64,000 bases of DNA from Flagellimonas alvinocaridis. GTDB taxonomy: Bacteria > Bacteroidota > Bacteroidia > Flavobacteriales > Flavobacteriaceae. Below are positions 15,460-25,148 of the stretch, piece by piece. Every line of letters begins with the position of its first letter. Position 1 is the first letter of the stretch. Where the stretch lies: assembly GCF_004916895.1 (NCBI RefSeq), contig NZ_SNTZ01000006.1, positions 55,874-119,873 of the forward strand, written 5' to 3'. Below the pieces are notes generated by a model that saw only the letters and a list, made by a program, of their open reading frames with translations, searched no databases and was not told the origin of the DNA. Both the position numbers and the translations under genes were made by a program.

Positions 15460-18111
15460 TTATATTTTTAGGTTTATTCCGAATATAATCTGCCTGAACC
15501 CACCTGCAAAAATTCCTGAAGTGGCCCTGTTCAAACGTGATGCCCGATACACTCGATCCGTTATGTTCTTTCCGTTCACAAAAACTGTGGCGTCCGTTTT
15601 ATCACCTATCTTAAAATCGTAGTTGACAAAGGCATCCACTGTGGTAAACGACGGCAATTTTCCTATGGCGCCATCTGCCGATTCCCACTCAAAGTTGTGG
15701 AACTCGGTAAATTGTTCGCCCACATAATGCATATTGACACCGCTTGACCATCCTTTCCAATCGTGATTCAGACCGATGCTCATGTTTATTTTGGGCGTGT
15801 AGGGTGCCTCAGCATTTGTAATGCCTCCGTCCCCAAAGGTGATAATACTCTTGGTAATGTTCGGAAAATCCGAAGCGTCCAAAGTCTCATCCGTTAACAA
15901 AGTATCTCCTCCTCCATTATCGGCATAGACCTCATAGGCATTGCGGTTTGCATTCACTTTTTGGATATATTCATTTTGGGTTGCCGTGCTATGCACCACT
16001 TGGGAGAAAAGATCCTTGTCCTCTAACCTACCTTCTTTTACCTTGGAATGCATGTAGGTAAGGTTTCCCAACAAATGGAGTTGATGCCCTCCATCGTTCA
16101 AAACTTCGGCATTAAAGGCCATTTCCACTCCTTGTACATTGATCTTACCCAACTCTTGAAACACCTCATTACGTCCCCCGGCATAAAAATTTCGACTGGC
16201 ATTGTGGAAATAGGTCAATTGCCCATTGATACAATTATCAAAGAGACTGCCACGCCATCCCACTTCCTTGTTCCAACTTAATTCTGGGTCAATGTTTATA
16301 CTTTGTCCTTCAAGAGGATTGGTCACCACACCATCCTGTTCCACCAAAAAACCAAATACTTTGGACGGAGCGATCATCCCCTTATAAATACTCCAAAAGA
16401 ATTCTCCATTCTTATATTCATGATTGATAGTGATTCCTGGTAAAAACTGATCATACACATTGGGTTCCCTACCCTCAGTTGTGCCTTGAATAGTTGGATC
16501 CTGGGCTTGGGCAATCAAATCCTGACGATACATATCCACATGCTCAAAACGCAAAATGGGAATAACCCCTATTTTGCCAATAGCAAACTCATTACGCACA
16601 TAACCATTAGCTGACCATAATCGATACCAAAGGTCTTTGGTTACTGTACCATAGCGTGCCCAACGGGTGTTATCAGCCTCCAAGAACACATCTTTAAAGG
16701 TTTCCCTGTGCAGGTTGATACTAGCTTCAAAATGACTTGGGGCATTGAATGCTTCCCATACTGTCTTGAAGGTTTCCTTAACTCCGGACACCCTGTAGAT
16801 CCAACGACTATCGGTAGTACTTTCCAATCCGTTCGCTACACGGCCCACAATAACATAATCCTCATCATCAAAAGATTTTCCGTTTAGATAGCCATATCGT
16901 TGGTTAAAAATATCTGAGCCTACATAAGCCTGTACTTCAGAGGCCCTAACCTTGGTCGTGACCTGTCGCCACCAATCCCTTTCAAAATCGGAAGCATACA
17001 CCTTGGTCGTGAAACTGGTCTTCTCTGTGGGCAACCATTTGTGGATGATATCTACCCCATAACGTCTCATAGTGAACTGATCGGCATCCAAAGGATTTTG
17101 TTCGGGGTCGGTTTCAAAAGTAAATGGGGTTTGGGAACTCAAAGACGCTTGGTTGTCCTCAAACTGTCCGCTCACCTTAAAATACAGGGATTGATTTTCG
17201 GATAATTTGGCAAAGATCTTGGCATTCAAGTTCAATATCTCCATAGAGGAATTGTCCGTGAATCCATCAAACTTCTTATAAACACCTTCCACCAGTCCAC
17301 CAATATTGTTCCAAGTGCCTCCGTAGGAGAACAATCCTGATGTATAATTGCGCTGACCTCCCGTGAGCTTTAACCTCAATGTAGGCTTTTGGGGTGGCAG
17401 TGCCGTGATATAGTTCACAGCACCGTACATATTATTAGGTCCGTATTTAAGCATGTCTGCCCCCTTGTACACTTCTATGGAAGCGATTCGGTCACTCACA
17501 GGATTGTAGTAGGCCCCTGGAGCTATGTAAGGTGCCGGTGCAGATGGCGTACCATCCTCCATAAGCAATATCTTTTTTGATCTTCGCCCCCATGATCCCC
17601 TAATACTAATGTTGGGCCTGTTGGATAAGCCCATATCTCCAACAATATTGACTCCGGGAATGGTACGCAATACCTCTTCCGTACTCAATGGGTTGATCCT
17701 TTTTAATACAACCGGATTGATCCTAAAATTACTGCCCTTAAACTCTTTTTTGAAGCTTTGTGGCGAAGCGCTCACTATGACCTCATCCAATGTGGTATTG
17801 GCCCTGTTCAGCTCCAAGGTTCCCAAATCAGGGTTGGAAGAAGTTATTGTAATCTGCTTTTCTTCATATCCCAAATACTTTATCAGGACGCTTTGTGTTT
17901 CCGTATTGACATTGAATTCGAAGAATCCGGTCTCGTTGGTCACACCTCCCAATTGACCATTCTGCAAAATAATTTGAGCCCCGATTAAGGGTTGTAAGTC
18001 AGTAGCATCGACCACCCTGCCGCTGAGTTTGGTTTGCGAAAAAGATGAAATACTTATGAATAGAAAGCATAGGAGGGTTCCCAAAAAATGGGATTGCCTT
18101 TGTTGCATCAT
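15460..18111 (-). CDS. TonB-dependent receptor, FecA-like
   Basis: An 883-residue outer-membrane receptor. After the signal peptide comes a carboxypeptidase-like regulatory domain (LSGRVVDATDLQPLIGAQII, about residues 29-110), then a plug domain (LSTEEVLRTIPGVNIVGD, SIRGSWGRR, EVYKGADMLKYG) and a 22-strand type barrel to the C-terminus, which ends in IIFGINLKI. The sequence of the plug resembles iron dicitrate (FecA) receptors, so a ferric chelate is the likely cargo, but no siderophore or FecR/FecI genes are adjacent. It is third in an operon; its ATG overlaps the stop of the DoxX gene by 4 bases (ATGA). Confidence 0.9.
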   Translation of the reverse strand: MMQQRQSHFLGTLLCFLFISISSFSQTKLSGRVVDATDLQPLIGAQIILQNGQLGGVTNETGFFEFNVNTETQSVLIKYLGYEEKQITITSSNPDLGTLELNRANTTLDEVIVSASPQSFKKEFKGSNFRINPVVLKRINPLSTEEVLRTIPGVNIVGDMGLSNRPNISIRGSWGRRSKKILLMEDGTPSAPAPYIAPGAYYNPVSDRIASIEVYKGADMLKYGPNNMYGAVNYITALPPQKPTLRLKLTGGQRNYTSGLFSYGGTWNNIGGLVEGVYKKFDGFTDNSSMEILNLNAKIFAKLSENQSLYFKVSGQFEDNQASLSSQTPFTFETDPEQNPLDADQFTMRRYGVDIIHKWLPTEKTSFTTKVYASDFERDWWRQVTTKVRASEVQAYVGSDIFNQRYGYLNGKSFDDEDYVIVGRVANGLESTTDSRWIYRVSGVKETFKTVWEAFNAPSHFEASINLHRETFKDVFLEADNTRWARYGTVTKDLWYRLWSANGYVRNEFAIGKIGVIPILRFEHVDMYRQDLIAQAQDPTIQGTTEGREPNVYDQFLPGITINHEYKNGEFFWSIYKGMIAPSKVFGFLVEQDGVVTNPLEGQSINIDPELSWNKEVGWRGSLFDNCINGQLTYFHNASRNFYAGGRNEVFQELGKINVQGVEMAFNAEVLNDGGHQLHLLGNLTYMHSKVKEGRLEDKDLFSQVVHSTATQNEYIQKVNANRNAYEVYADNGGGDTLLTDETLDASDFPNITKSIITFGDGGITNAEAPYTPKINMSIGLNHDWKGWSSGVNMHYVGEQFTEFHNFEWESADGAIGKLPSFTTVDAFVNYDFKIGDKTDATVFVNGKNITDRVYRASRLNRATSGIFAGGFRQIIFGINLKI

Positions 18112-18623
18112 TTACTTTTTTTCAGATTTTTTTGATGGGTCCTTTCACCAATCACTCCCAATCTGTTTAAATCAACCAGTGATAGAATTGGATACTTGAG
18201 CTTGAGCTTGTTTTTGATATTCTCCGCACTAAAATCAACAAGATTTAAAAGTGCCGCTATAATGATGAGATTCTTAAAAATGTACTGGCCAACCAACGTT
18301 AAATAAAGTGGCCCTTCCCCAAACGCCTGTTCAGGAAAAAAAAGCAAAGGTGCAAAGGTGAATACCATATGCACTAAGGCCAATACAGCCATAGTTCTGC
18401 GCCATAGGTTAAAAATTAGGAATACCCCGATAGTTGTTTCCCAAAGGGCCAACAACACTATGGACACTGTATCTGGAATAAGTCCAAACGTAAGCATATG
18501 AATGGTACTCTTGGCCAAGCCTTCGGCCGGGCTTAGATCTGGAAAAAACTTCAATGCTCCAAACCACAGATATACTACCCCAATTGAAACCGCCAGGATA
18601 TTGTGCTTTGTGCTCAGCTTCAT
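18108..18623 (-). CDS. DoxX-like membrane protein
   Basis: A 171-residue inner-membrane protein with four hydrophobic helices (near residues 9-27, 53-75, 82-102 and 110-135) and a charged C-terminal tail. The start, YLWFGALKFFPDLSPAEGLA, is the pattern of the DoxX/DUF417-like family. Its position between an outer-membrane barrel and a FecA-like receptor suggests a helper in metal or redox handling; the biochemical role of this family in Bacteroidota is not settled. It lies 8 bases after the barrel gene and overlaps the receptor gene by 4 bases. Confidence 0.8.
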   Translation of the reverse strand: MKLSTKHNILAVSIGVVYLWFGALKFFPDLSPAEGLAKSTIHMLTFGLIPDTVSIVLLALWETTIGVFLIFNLWRRTMAVLALVHMVFTFAPLLFFPEQAFGEGPLYLTLVGQYIFKNLIIIAALLNLVDFSAENIKNKLKLKYPILSLVDLNRLGVIGERTHQKNLKKSK

Positions 18624-18631
18624 AAGATCCC

Positions 18632-19777
18632 TTAGTTTTTGAATTCGTTCATCAAGGCAGGATCTACCTTTACTTTTTTGTTGGCAAACCGATAGGATAC
18701 TCCAACATTGATCAAATAGTCTGCAAAAGCGGCATCCCCGTTCCTTGGATTTCCAGTATTCTCCTCAGTTTGTTTGTCGGTCACACTTTGGGGACGATCT
18801 CTCCGCACCGCGAAGGGCACATTCAGGTTCAATGAGAAATTATCTTTCATAAAAGCAATTCCTGGATCAATGGAAAGTACGTTCCCCGGTCTTCTAAACC
18901 CTTCATTACCCCCGATAAGATCCTTTACAGGTACACCTTCATATCGTGCCCCCAATGAACCGGAAATGGTATTGGAAAAGCTATGGCTCACCCCAGCTCG
19001 TATCGAGAATTGGTCCGGAACGGCCATGATGGCCTCATTTTCAAGAATGGGGCTCAAGGTTTCCCGAAACGTTCTGGTTCCGTTGGTTTCTCTAGGGTTG
19101 AGCAAATAAAATCCTCCACCATAGGCAAAAAACTTTTCGGCTATCTTTTGGTAAAATTGAAAATCCAAGGTAATCCCAAAACCACCATCACCGGGTTGAA
19201 TACTTTGATCTACTGGTCTTACTTGTGGACTTCCTTCCGGGCCTACATTATAGAATATATCCGAAGCATTGTAATTTCCTGTGGGCAATTTTACACCCAG
19301 TCCCAGGGCCAAGTTTCCGTTTTGGTGCTTTTCCAAATCGAACAACCAATAGCCCACTCCAACCCTAATATCGGCAAGACCCCTAGAATATGTGGTGTTC
19401 CTTTCATCCCTGCCGTGTTCATATAATGAGGAACGTGTATTGATTACTGTTGGGATGGTGATGCTAGTGTATAATCTATCCGTTATACCATAGGTAAGGA
19501 AAAAATCCCATGAATGGGAATGGTTGATCACTTCGGTTTCGTTGGATACCCTATCTGGTTCTTCTTCTGTACCCCTGAAATGCCTAAAGGATTTAAAATA
19601 TCTGTAGTTACTCCCTATTTGGATATCGCCGGGCCCGAGCAAATTATTTTCCAAGGTGTTGCCCACGCATGACGAAAAGTGCCGAATGGCTACACATCCT
19701 TGTGCTTGGATTTCTTCAGCACTAAAAAAAAGAACAACCATACTGCATATGGCAAAAAATATGTTTTGAGGTTTCAT
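18632..19777 (-). CDS. Outer-membrane barrel resembling MetA-pathway/phenol-type transporters
   Basis: A 381-residue exported protein, first gene of the operon with the DoxX protein and FecA-like receptor. Signal peptide to about residue 25 (FFSAEEIQA), then a short Cys-containing segment (QGCVAIRHFSSCVG) and a long all-beta region with many Gly/Tyr strands, such as GLADIRVGVGYWLF and GNLALGLGVKLPTG. The pattern resembles the Phenol_MetA_deg group of barrel proteins. The two Cys near the mature N-terminus could form a disulfide or bind metal. No substrate can be assigned. A stable hairpin lies in its 5' leader. Confidence 0.7.
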   Translation of the reverse strand: MKPQNIFFAICSMVVLFFSAEEIQAQGCVAIRHFSSCVGNTLENNLLGPGDIQIGSNYRYFKSFRHFRGTEEEPDRVSNETEVINHSHSWDFFLTYGITDRLYTSITIPTVINTRSSLYEHGRDERNTTYSRGLADIRVGVGYWLFDLEKHQNGNLALGLGVKLPTGNYNASDIFYNVGPEGSPQVRPVDQSIQPGDGGFGITLDFQFYQKIAEKFFAYGGGFYLLNPRETNGTRTFRETLSPILENEAIMAVPDQFSIRAGVSHSFSNTISGSLGARYEGVPVKDLIGGNEGFRRPGNVLSIDPGIAFMKDNFSLNLNVPFAVRRDRPQSVTDKQTEENTGNPRNGDAAFADYLINVGVSYRFANKKVKVDPALMNEFKN

Positions 19778-19804
19778 GATGGTGTTTGATTGATTGGTTC
19801 AAAA

Positions 19805-19826
19805 GGCCGACCAAAAGAGGACGGCC
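19805..19826 (-). promoter_or_regulatory. Stable hairpin in the leader of the receptor operon
   Basis: On the minus strand GGCCGTCC and GGTCGGCC pair at seven of eight positions around a six-base loop and are followed directly by TTTT. It lies 28-50 bases before the ATG at 19777. It could act as an attenuator, a weak terminator or an mRNA-stabilising structure. Confidence 0.45.
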
Positions 19827-19997
19827 TTGAAATTATTTATAAAGACAGCTAAACTTGGAGCCAAAGTAGGGCTATATCCTATACAAGAAGATTAATGCCA
19901 ATGTAAAAAAGGTTAACAAAGGATTAATCACATTAAGCAAAGACTAATACAAATTAGGATAGGCTTTTCATCCCAAATGAAACTATGACATATTGAA

Positions 19998-20612
19998 TCA
20001 AGCTTCTTTGTTATAGATATTGGGCAACCGAATATCAAACCGTACTGCCAATAACCTAAGGGAAATCACCACAAAAATTGCGGCGATGTAGGCATAACTC
20101 TCGGGAATGGATAATCGGGTAAATAGAAAGTAACTTGCCCCACCCAAAATACAGGTAGTGGCATATATTTCCTTTCTTCTGAAAATTATGGGAATCTCAT
20201 TACAGAGCATATCCCGGATAACACCACCAAAACAGGCTGTCATGGTGCCCAAGGCTATACACATTACGGGTAATAATTCTGCTTGTAATCCCTTTTCTAT
20301 GCCCAGCATAGTGTAGAGTCCAATCCCAATGGTATCAAACAAAAACAGAGATCGTCTTAAATATTTGAGTTGGTTCACAAAAATAATGGCCAATACCACG
20401 GTAATGAATATGGTTGAAACATAGGTAAGGTCCCGCATCCATACAACCGGGGTATTACCAATAAGAAGATCCCGAAGGGTACCACCGCCAATTGACGTTA
20501 CAAATGCAATAATGAGTACCCCAAAAAGGTCCAATTTCTTCTCCATGGCCACTAAAACCCCTGAAATGGCAAAGGCCACTGTTCCCAAGATATCTATTAC
20601 CTGATAAAACAT
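19998..20612 (-). CDS. TRIC-type cation channel family protein (UPF0126)
   Basis: A 204-residue integral membrane protein made of two repeats of the glycine-rich TRIC/UPF0126 domain. Each repeat has three helices and the signature GG..RD: SIGGGTLRDLLIGNTP in the first and CFGGVIRDMLCNEIP in the second. The seventh helix is near the C-terminus. Bacterial relatives form trimeric channels permeable to monovalent cations. The gene begins 2 bases after the stop of the RDD gene, so the two are one transcript; the pair diverges from the SpoIIM-MoxR operon. Confidence 0.9.
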   Translation of the reverse strand: MFYQVIDILGTVAFAISGVLVAMEKKLDLFGVLIIAFVTSIGGGTLRDLLIGNTPVVWMRDLTYVSTIFITVVLAIIFVNQLKYLRRSLFLFDTIGIGLYTMLGIEKGLQAELLPVMCIALGTMTACFGGVIRDMLCNEIPIIFRRKEIYATTCILGGASYFLFTRLSIPESYAYIAAIFVVISLRLLAVRFDIRLPNIYNKEA

Positions 20613-20614
20613 GC

Positions 20615-21331
20615 TTACATTTTTTGGGTATAGTAGTTATAATCCTTGATTACGACATCCACAAATTCCAATGGCCTCAAATTGGTTTGGATTTCGGTCA
20701 CTTCCTTTATTCTTTTGTCCAAAGAAACTATAACATTATGATCTCCGTTCCATTTGGCCTTATCGTACAGTTCTTTAATGGTTTGCATTTCATTATCCTT
20801 GAAAACAGTTACTTGCGGAAACCTGGGTTGGTAATCCTCTGGTAATTCGCGCAACAATGTATCCCGTAAAGATACTTTCCTCTTTTCGCTGATAACCGTT
20901 GTACCTGCCGCAATATCCCCAATGCGCTGTCCCTTTCCCCTGATCAGTATAGTAAGCACCGCCCCTCCTCCAGATGTAAGGCTTACATCGATTATTCGGA
21001 GTACCCATCGGATAAAATAATTGGCAAAGCTGGGCTTGGACCCATCCAATTTTACCACCCTCAAAGACATGATTCCCTTCCCCACGGTTTTACCATTGGA
21101 AAAGGTTTCAAAAAGCAGGTAATAGAGAAATGCCGGTAAAGAACATATTAAATAGAATGCCCATTGATCTTCAAAATCCAAATCCAACGAAGCCAACAAA
21201 ATGAACACCAGTATAGTATAGACCACAATTACGAAACTGTCTATGATATAAGCCAACATCCGTTCCCCCAAGTTAGAGGTGTTTTGGTTGATGGTTATAT
21301 TTTGGGCTGTTTCTATTTGAAATTGTTCCAT
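20615..21331 (-). CDS. RDD family membrane protein
   Basis: A 238-residue protein with an RDD domain. The N-terminal LGERMLAYIIDSFVIVVYTI carries the conserved Arg and Asp, followed by two helices and the later GKTVGKGIMSLRVV and INFIRW-like FIRWVLRIIDV. The C-terminal 90 residues are soluble and not recognised. RDD proteins are thought to be transporters or membrane sensors, and in Bacteroidota they often stand next to a SpoIIM/MoxR cluster as here, with 35 bases between the divergent starts. Co-function with that cluster is an inference. Confidence 0.87.
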   Translation of the reverse strand: MEQFQIETAQNITINQNTSNLGERMLAYIIDSFVIVVYTILVFILLASLDLDFEDQWAFYLICSLPAFLYYLLFETFSNGKTVGKGIMSLRVVKLDGSKPSFANYFIRWVLRIIDVSLTSGGGAVLTILIRGKGQRIGDIAAGTTVISEKRKVSLRDTLLRELPEDYQPRFPQVTVFKDNEMQTIKELYDKAKWNGDHNVIVSLDKRIKEVTEIQTNLRPLEFVDVVIKDYNYYTQKM

Positions 21332-21366
21332 ATTTTAGTTTCTTTACTTACAAACCAAAAGATTTA

Positions 21367-22344
21367 ATGCGAGAGGCCGCTTTTGTTAAGCAAAATAAGG
21401 ATAAATGGGCCGCTTTTGAAAATGCCCTCAACAATAAAGGTCGGCTTCATCCTGATGAACTTTCGGATCTTTACATTGAGATTACGGACCATCTGAGCTA
21501 CGCAAAGACTTTTTACCCTAACAGCAACACACAACTTTATCTTAATTCGCTTGCCTCGCAAGCGCATCAAAAAATCTATAAGACCAAACGGGAATCCAAG
21601 AATCGTATTGTAAGCTTTTGGAAAACTGAATTTCCGCACATGTTCCATAGCCATCATCGGGAACTGTTGATTTCTTTTCTGGTATTTGCCTTTTTTGTGG
21701 TGGTAGGTGCTTTTTCATCGGCCAATGAAGGTAATTTTGTTCGCTCTATTTTGGGAAATGGTTATGTGAACATGACCTTGGAAAATATAGAAAAGGGGGA
21801 TCCCATGGCCGTATACAAACAGCAGGGAGAATTTAATATGTTTTTAGGGATTACCATCAACAACATAAAAGTTGCCATTTATGCGTTTGCCTTTGGAATA
21901 TTTTTGGGAGTAGGCACCCTTATGATTTTACTCCAAAATGGAATAATGTTGGGAAGTTTTCAATATTTCTTTTATGAAAAAGGGCTGTTATGGGAGTCTG
22001 CTAGGACCATATGGATCCATGGTACCATAGAAATAGCGGTCATTATCATTGCCGGATGCGCTGGATTGGTTCTGGCCAATGGGATTCTTTTTCCTGGAAC
22101 CTATACCCGCTTGGAGTCCTTTAAAAGAGGGGTGAAAAATGGACTTAAAATTATGATCAGCACGGTTCCATTTTTTATTGTTGCCGGCTTTTTGGAAGGC
22201 TTTGTAACCCGCCATACCGAGATGCCCGATTGGCTGGCCATCCTGATTATTCTTAGCTCTTTGGGGTTGATTATTTACTATTACATTGTATATCCATACC
22301 AAATCAAAAGAAAAATAGCTTATGCAGACAAACAACTACATTGA
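21367..22344 (+). CDS. Stage II sporulation protein M (SpoIIM) family protein
   Basis: A 325-residue membrane protein and the first gene of a six-gene operon. The soluble N-terminal 95 residues are followed by about five hydrophobic helices. The SpoIIM family pattern is visible in NIKVAIYAFAFGIFLGVGTL and the WIHGTIEIAVIIIAG segment with its conserved Glu. The organism shows no sign of sporulation; in non-spore-formers this domain is a membrane partner in MoxR/DUF58 clusters. The next gene begins 23 bases before this one ends. Confidence 0.88.
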   Translation: MREAAFVKQNKDKWAAFENALNNKGRLHPDELSDLYIEITDHLSYAKTFYPNSNTQLYLNSLASQAHQKIYKTKRESKNRIVSFWKTEFPHMFHSHHRELLISFLVFAFFVVVGAFSSANEGNFVRSILGNGYVNMTLENIEKGDPMAVYKQQGEFNMFLGITINNIKVAIYAFAFGIFLGVGTLMILLQNGIMLGSFQYFFYEKGLLWESARTIWIHGTIEIAVIIIAGCAGLVLANGILFPGTYTRLESFKRGVKNGLKIMISTVPFFIVAGFLEGFVTRHTEMPDWLAILIILSSLGLIIYYYIVYPYQIKRKIAYADKQLH

Positions 22345-23209
22345 GTTCAAAAAACAACGCGAATTGGGAGAAATCCTCTCCGATTCGTTCAGTTTTATCA
22401 GAAGCCAATTCAAGCCCTTTTTTGGAACCATTCTAAAAATAGTGGGGCCTTACTTATTGGTAATGTTGATTTCCATGGGGTTTTATCTGTACACCATTGG
22501 TGATATTTTCAATATCACGGCCATAGGTAATGGCGCCATGGACACACTATCCCCTTTTATAATGGTCATTGCCATTTTGGCCTTGCTGCTAAGTTCCATT
22601 GCTGCTTATGTATTGGCTCAGGGAACGGTTTTACATTACATCAAATCATACATAGATCATAGGGGCGAACCTGTTTATGAAGAAATCAAGCAGCAAGTAT
22701 ACAGTTCATTTTGGTCCTTGATCGGATTGGGTATTTTGGTGGGACTCTCTGTTGGTGTCGGGTTTATATTTTGCCTTATTCCAGGGATTTACTTGGCGGT
22801 TCCCCTATGCCTCTCTTTTGCAATTCTCGTATTCTTAAAAAAAGATGCCATGGATTCCTACCAATATAGTTTTACCCTTGTAAAAGAAAATTGGTGGATC
22901 ACATTTGCCACTTTAATGGTCGTTTATATTATTGTGGCGGTTGCCTCCTATGCGTTTACTTTGCCATCCGTGATCTATATGTGGATTAAAATGGGGGTCT
23001 TTTCAGGTGAAATGGATGCAGAAAACCTGAATATCTTCAACGATCCCGTATACCTAATCCTAAATGTTTTGGGGACTATGGTTCAGTTCCTTATGAACAT
23101 CATATTTTTGGTGACCACTTGTCTTATCTTTTTCAATCTCAACGAAAAGAAAAATTTTACGGGCACCTACGAGCGTATTGAAAATCTTGGTAAATCTACT
23201 GAGGACTAA
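22322..23209 (+). CDS. Multi-helix membrane protein of the MoxR/DUF58 cluster
   Basis: A 295-residue membrane protein that I cannot name with certainty. It has about six hydrophobic segments with two prominent pairs, near residues 37-58 and 80-103, then 138-180 and 195-220, then 245-275. The general look is that of the glycerophosphoryl-diester-phosphodiesterase membrane domain group, which is often found at this position. It overlaps the SpoIIM gene by 23 bases, and its stop is directly followed by the next ATG, so translation is probably coupled. Confidence 0.75.
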   Translation: MQTNNYIEFKKQRELGEILSDSFSFIRSQFKPFFGTILKIVGPYLLVMLISMGFYLYTIGDIFNITAIGNGAMDTLSPFIMVIAILALLLSSIAAYVLAQGTVLHYIKSYIDHRGEPVYEEIKQQVYSSFWSLIGLGILVGLSVGVGFIFCLIPGIYLAVPLCLSFAILVFLKKDAMDSYQYSFTLVKENWWITFATLMVVYIIVAVASYAFTLPSVIYMWIKMGVFSGEMDAENLNIFNDPVYLILNVLGTMVQFLMNIIFLVTTCLIFFNLNEKKNFTGTYERIENLGKSTED

Positions 23210-23947
23210 ATGCAACAAAAGTGGCTTTTCGCTTTATTCCTGTTTTCTTGGACAATTGGTTTTGCCCAAAACGATTCCATTGTAAAATTTGATGATTCCA
23301 GCAGACAGCCCGTTGCGGTTTCGCAAGAAGAAATTGATGCTTATTTGACGGATAGTGCTTTTGATTATGAGGTAGTGCAGCAAGAAGAAATTGGATGGTG
23401 GAACGATATCACCAACTGGTTTTACAATGTCCTCATACAATTTTTCGAATGGCTTTTTGGGGTGGAAAGTGCCGTGGGTTACTTGGCCATATTCCTAAGA
23501 ATATTGCCATATATCTTGTTGGCCATTTTTTTGTACCTCATCATTCGCTTTTTCCTAAAGGTAAATGTCCGTTCCCTTATCCATAACGAGAAAAATCCCA
23601 ACACGGTGGTTTTGTCGGAAGAGGAACGCATCATAAAAACAGAGGATATTCAGCAATTGATCAAAAATGCACTTGCAGAGAACAATTACCGCCTTGCCAT
23701 ACGGTATTATTATCTCTTCATTCTAAAATTACTGTCTGAACGTGAACTGATAGATTGGCAGCGTCAGAAAACTAATGACGACTACAGCAATGAGCTCTCC
23801 AACAGCCCTTTAAAGGATCATTTCAACAAAGCCACATGGCTGTATGATTATATTTGGTATGGCGAATTCAACATAGACCAAGAGCACTATACCAAGGCAG
23901 AGACTGTATTTGCTTCTTTAAAAAAATCAATTCTGGGGAATGCTTAA
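23210..23947 (+). CDS. DUF4129 domain protein
   Basis: A 245-residue protein with a signal peptide (WLFALFLFSWTIGFA), a periplasmic segment, two closely spaced hydrophobic stretches around residues 75-125 (the second, ILPYILLAIFLYLIIRFFL, is clear) and a cytoplasmic C-terminal DUF4129 domain. The latter contains LAIRYYYLFILKLLSERELIDW and the conserved late YDYIWYGEF. DUF4129 proteins are fixed members of this operon type; their function is not known. It starts with no gap after the preceding gene and overlaps the following one by 8 bases. Confidence 0.85.
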   Translation: MQQKWLFALFLFSWTIGFAQNDSIVKFDDSSRQPVAVSQEEIDAYLTDSAFDYEVVQQEEIGWWNDITNWFYNVLIQFFEWLFGVESAVGYLAIFLRILPYILLAIFLYLIIRFFLKVNVRSLIHNEKNPNTVVLSEEERIIKTEDIQQLIKNALAENNYRLAIRYYYLFILKLLSERELIDWQRQKTNDDYSNELSNSPLKDHFNKATWLYDYIWYGEFNIDQEHYTKAETVFASLKKSILGNA

Positions 23948-25148
23948 AAAGGGATGGATTTACATAGCAATCGGTGTTCTGGCCATAGCAGGTATTTTAC
24001 TCTTGGAGTACAATAAACCCAAGCAGGTAAATTGGTTTCCATCTTTTGTATCCCACCATAAAATCCCTTATGGGACCTATGTCCTGAACGATTTGATGGA
24101 AAAAAAATTTCCCGTACAACAGGTCCATGTACCCCCTTTTGAGTTCCTAATTCGAAACGATTCTATAAAAGGCACCTATTTTTTTGTAAATGAAACTGTA
24201 AACTTTGAGGAGGCAGAACTGAACGCTCTCTTGGACTGGGCAGATCGTGGAAACACCCTGTTCATTGCTTCCGATAGCTTCGAGGAGCGACTTATGGACA
24301 CTCTTCATCTAGAGCAGACCAACCTTTATAACAATGGTCAGTTAAAACCTGCTTTCTTTTATGAACTGGTAAATGCCAACCTTGGCAAAAAGGCTATTTC
24401 TTTTGAAAAAGACTACTACACCTCATATTTTGATAAGCTTGATACCCTACAAACCATTGTTTTGGGACAAGTTTACGAGCAAGCGGACAGCACACGTGCC
24501 ATCAGTAAAAATGTGAATGTAATTCAACAAACCTTTGGCCAGGGCAAGATTATATTATCCAGTTTTCCCAAGGCCTTTACCAATTATTTCATCCTAAAGG
24601 ATGACAATAGGGAATATACCGCCGGGCTTTTGTCTTATTTGGATGTCAATGGACAGGTTTATATGGACAACTTTCACAAATCGGGAAAATCTTTTTACAC
24701 TTCCCCCATGTATCTTTTCTTGAATACCAAAGAGTTAAAATGGGCTTATTATTTGGCACTTATCGGCGCCCTTATTTATGTGATTTTTGAAGGAAAACGA
24801 AAACAAAGGGCCATTCCAGTGGTAACCCCTTTGAAAAACCAGACCCTGGCATTTACTAGAACCATTGCCGATATGTACTATGAAAATGGGGAACAAGATC
24901 TTATAACCAAACATAAAATAGCTTATTTTCTGGAGTATATACGTACCAGATTACACATGCCCACAACGGAAAGGAATGACGAATTTTTACGAACCTTGGC
25001 GCTGCGAAGCAACAACTCCATAGAGGATATCAGGGAATTGTTTGGATTGATTGACAAATTGGAAACAAAAAATGGGATTACCAATACAGAATTGGAAAAC
25101 CTGAACCATAAAATAGAAGCATTTAAAGCAAAAATTGATGGAAAATAA
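23940..25148 (+). CDS. DUF4350 domain protein
   Basis: A 402-residue protein with an N-terminal membrane helix (IYIAIGVLAIAGILLLEY), a periplasmic DUF4350 domain with a GATase-like fold (YGTYVLNDLMEK, LDWADRGNTLFIASDS) and a second helix near residue 275 (WAYYLALIGALIYVIFEGKR). A cytoplasmic helical tail follows. It belongs to the same operon as DUF4129, MoxR and DUF58. The 3' end overlaps the MoxR start by 11 bases. Role unknown; the fold suggests ligand binding, not catalysis. Confidence 0.85.
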   Translation: MLKKGWIYIAIGVLAIAGILLLEYNKPKQVNWFPSFVSHHKIPYGTYVLNDLMEKKFPVQQVHVPPFEFLIRNDSIKGTYFFVNETVNFEEAELNALLDWADRGNTLFIASDSFEERLMDTLHLEQTNLYNNGQLKPAFFYELVNANLGKKAISFEKDYYTSYFDKLDTLQTIVLGQVYEQADSTRAISKNVNVIQQTFGQGKIILSSFPKAFTNYFILKDDNREYTAGLLSYLDVNGQVYMDNFHKSGKSFYTSPMYLFLNTKELKWAYYLALIGALIYVIFEGKRKQRAIPVVTPLKNQTLAFTRTIADMYYENGEQDLITKHKIAYFLEYIRTRLHMPTTERNDEFLRTLALRSNNSIEDIRELFGLIDKLETKNGITNTELENLNHKIEAFKAKIDGK

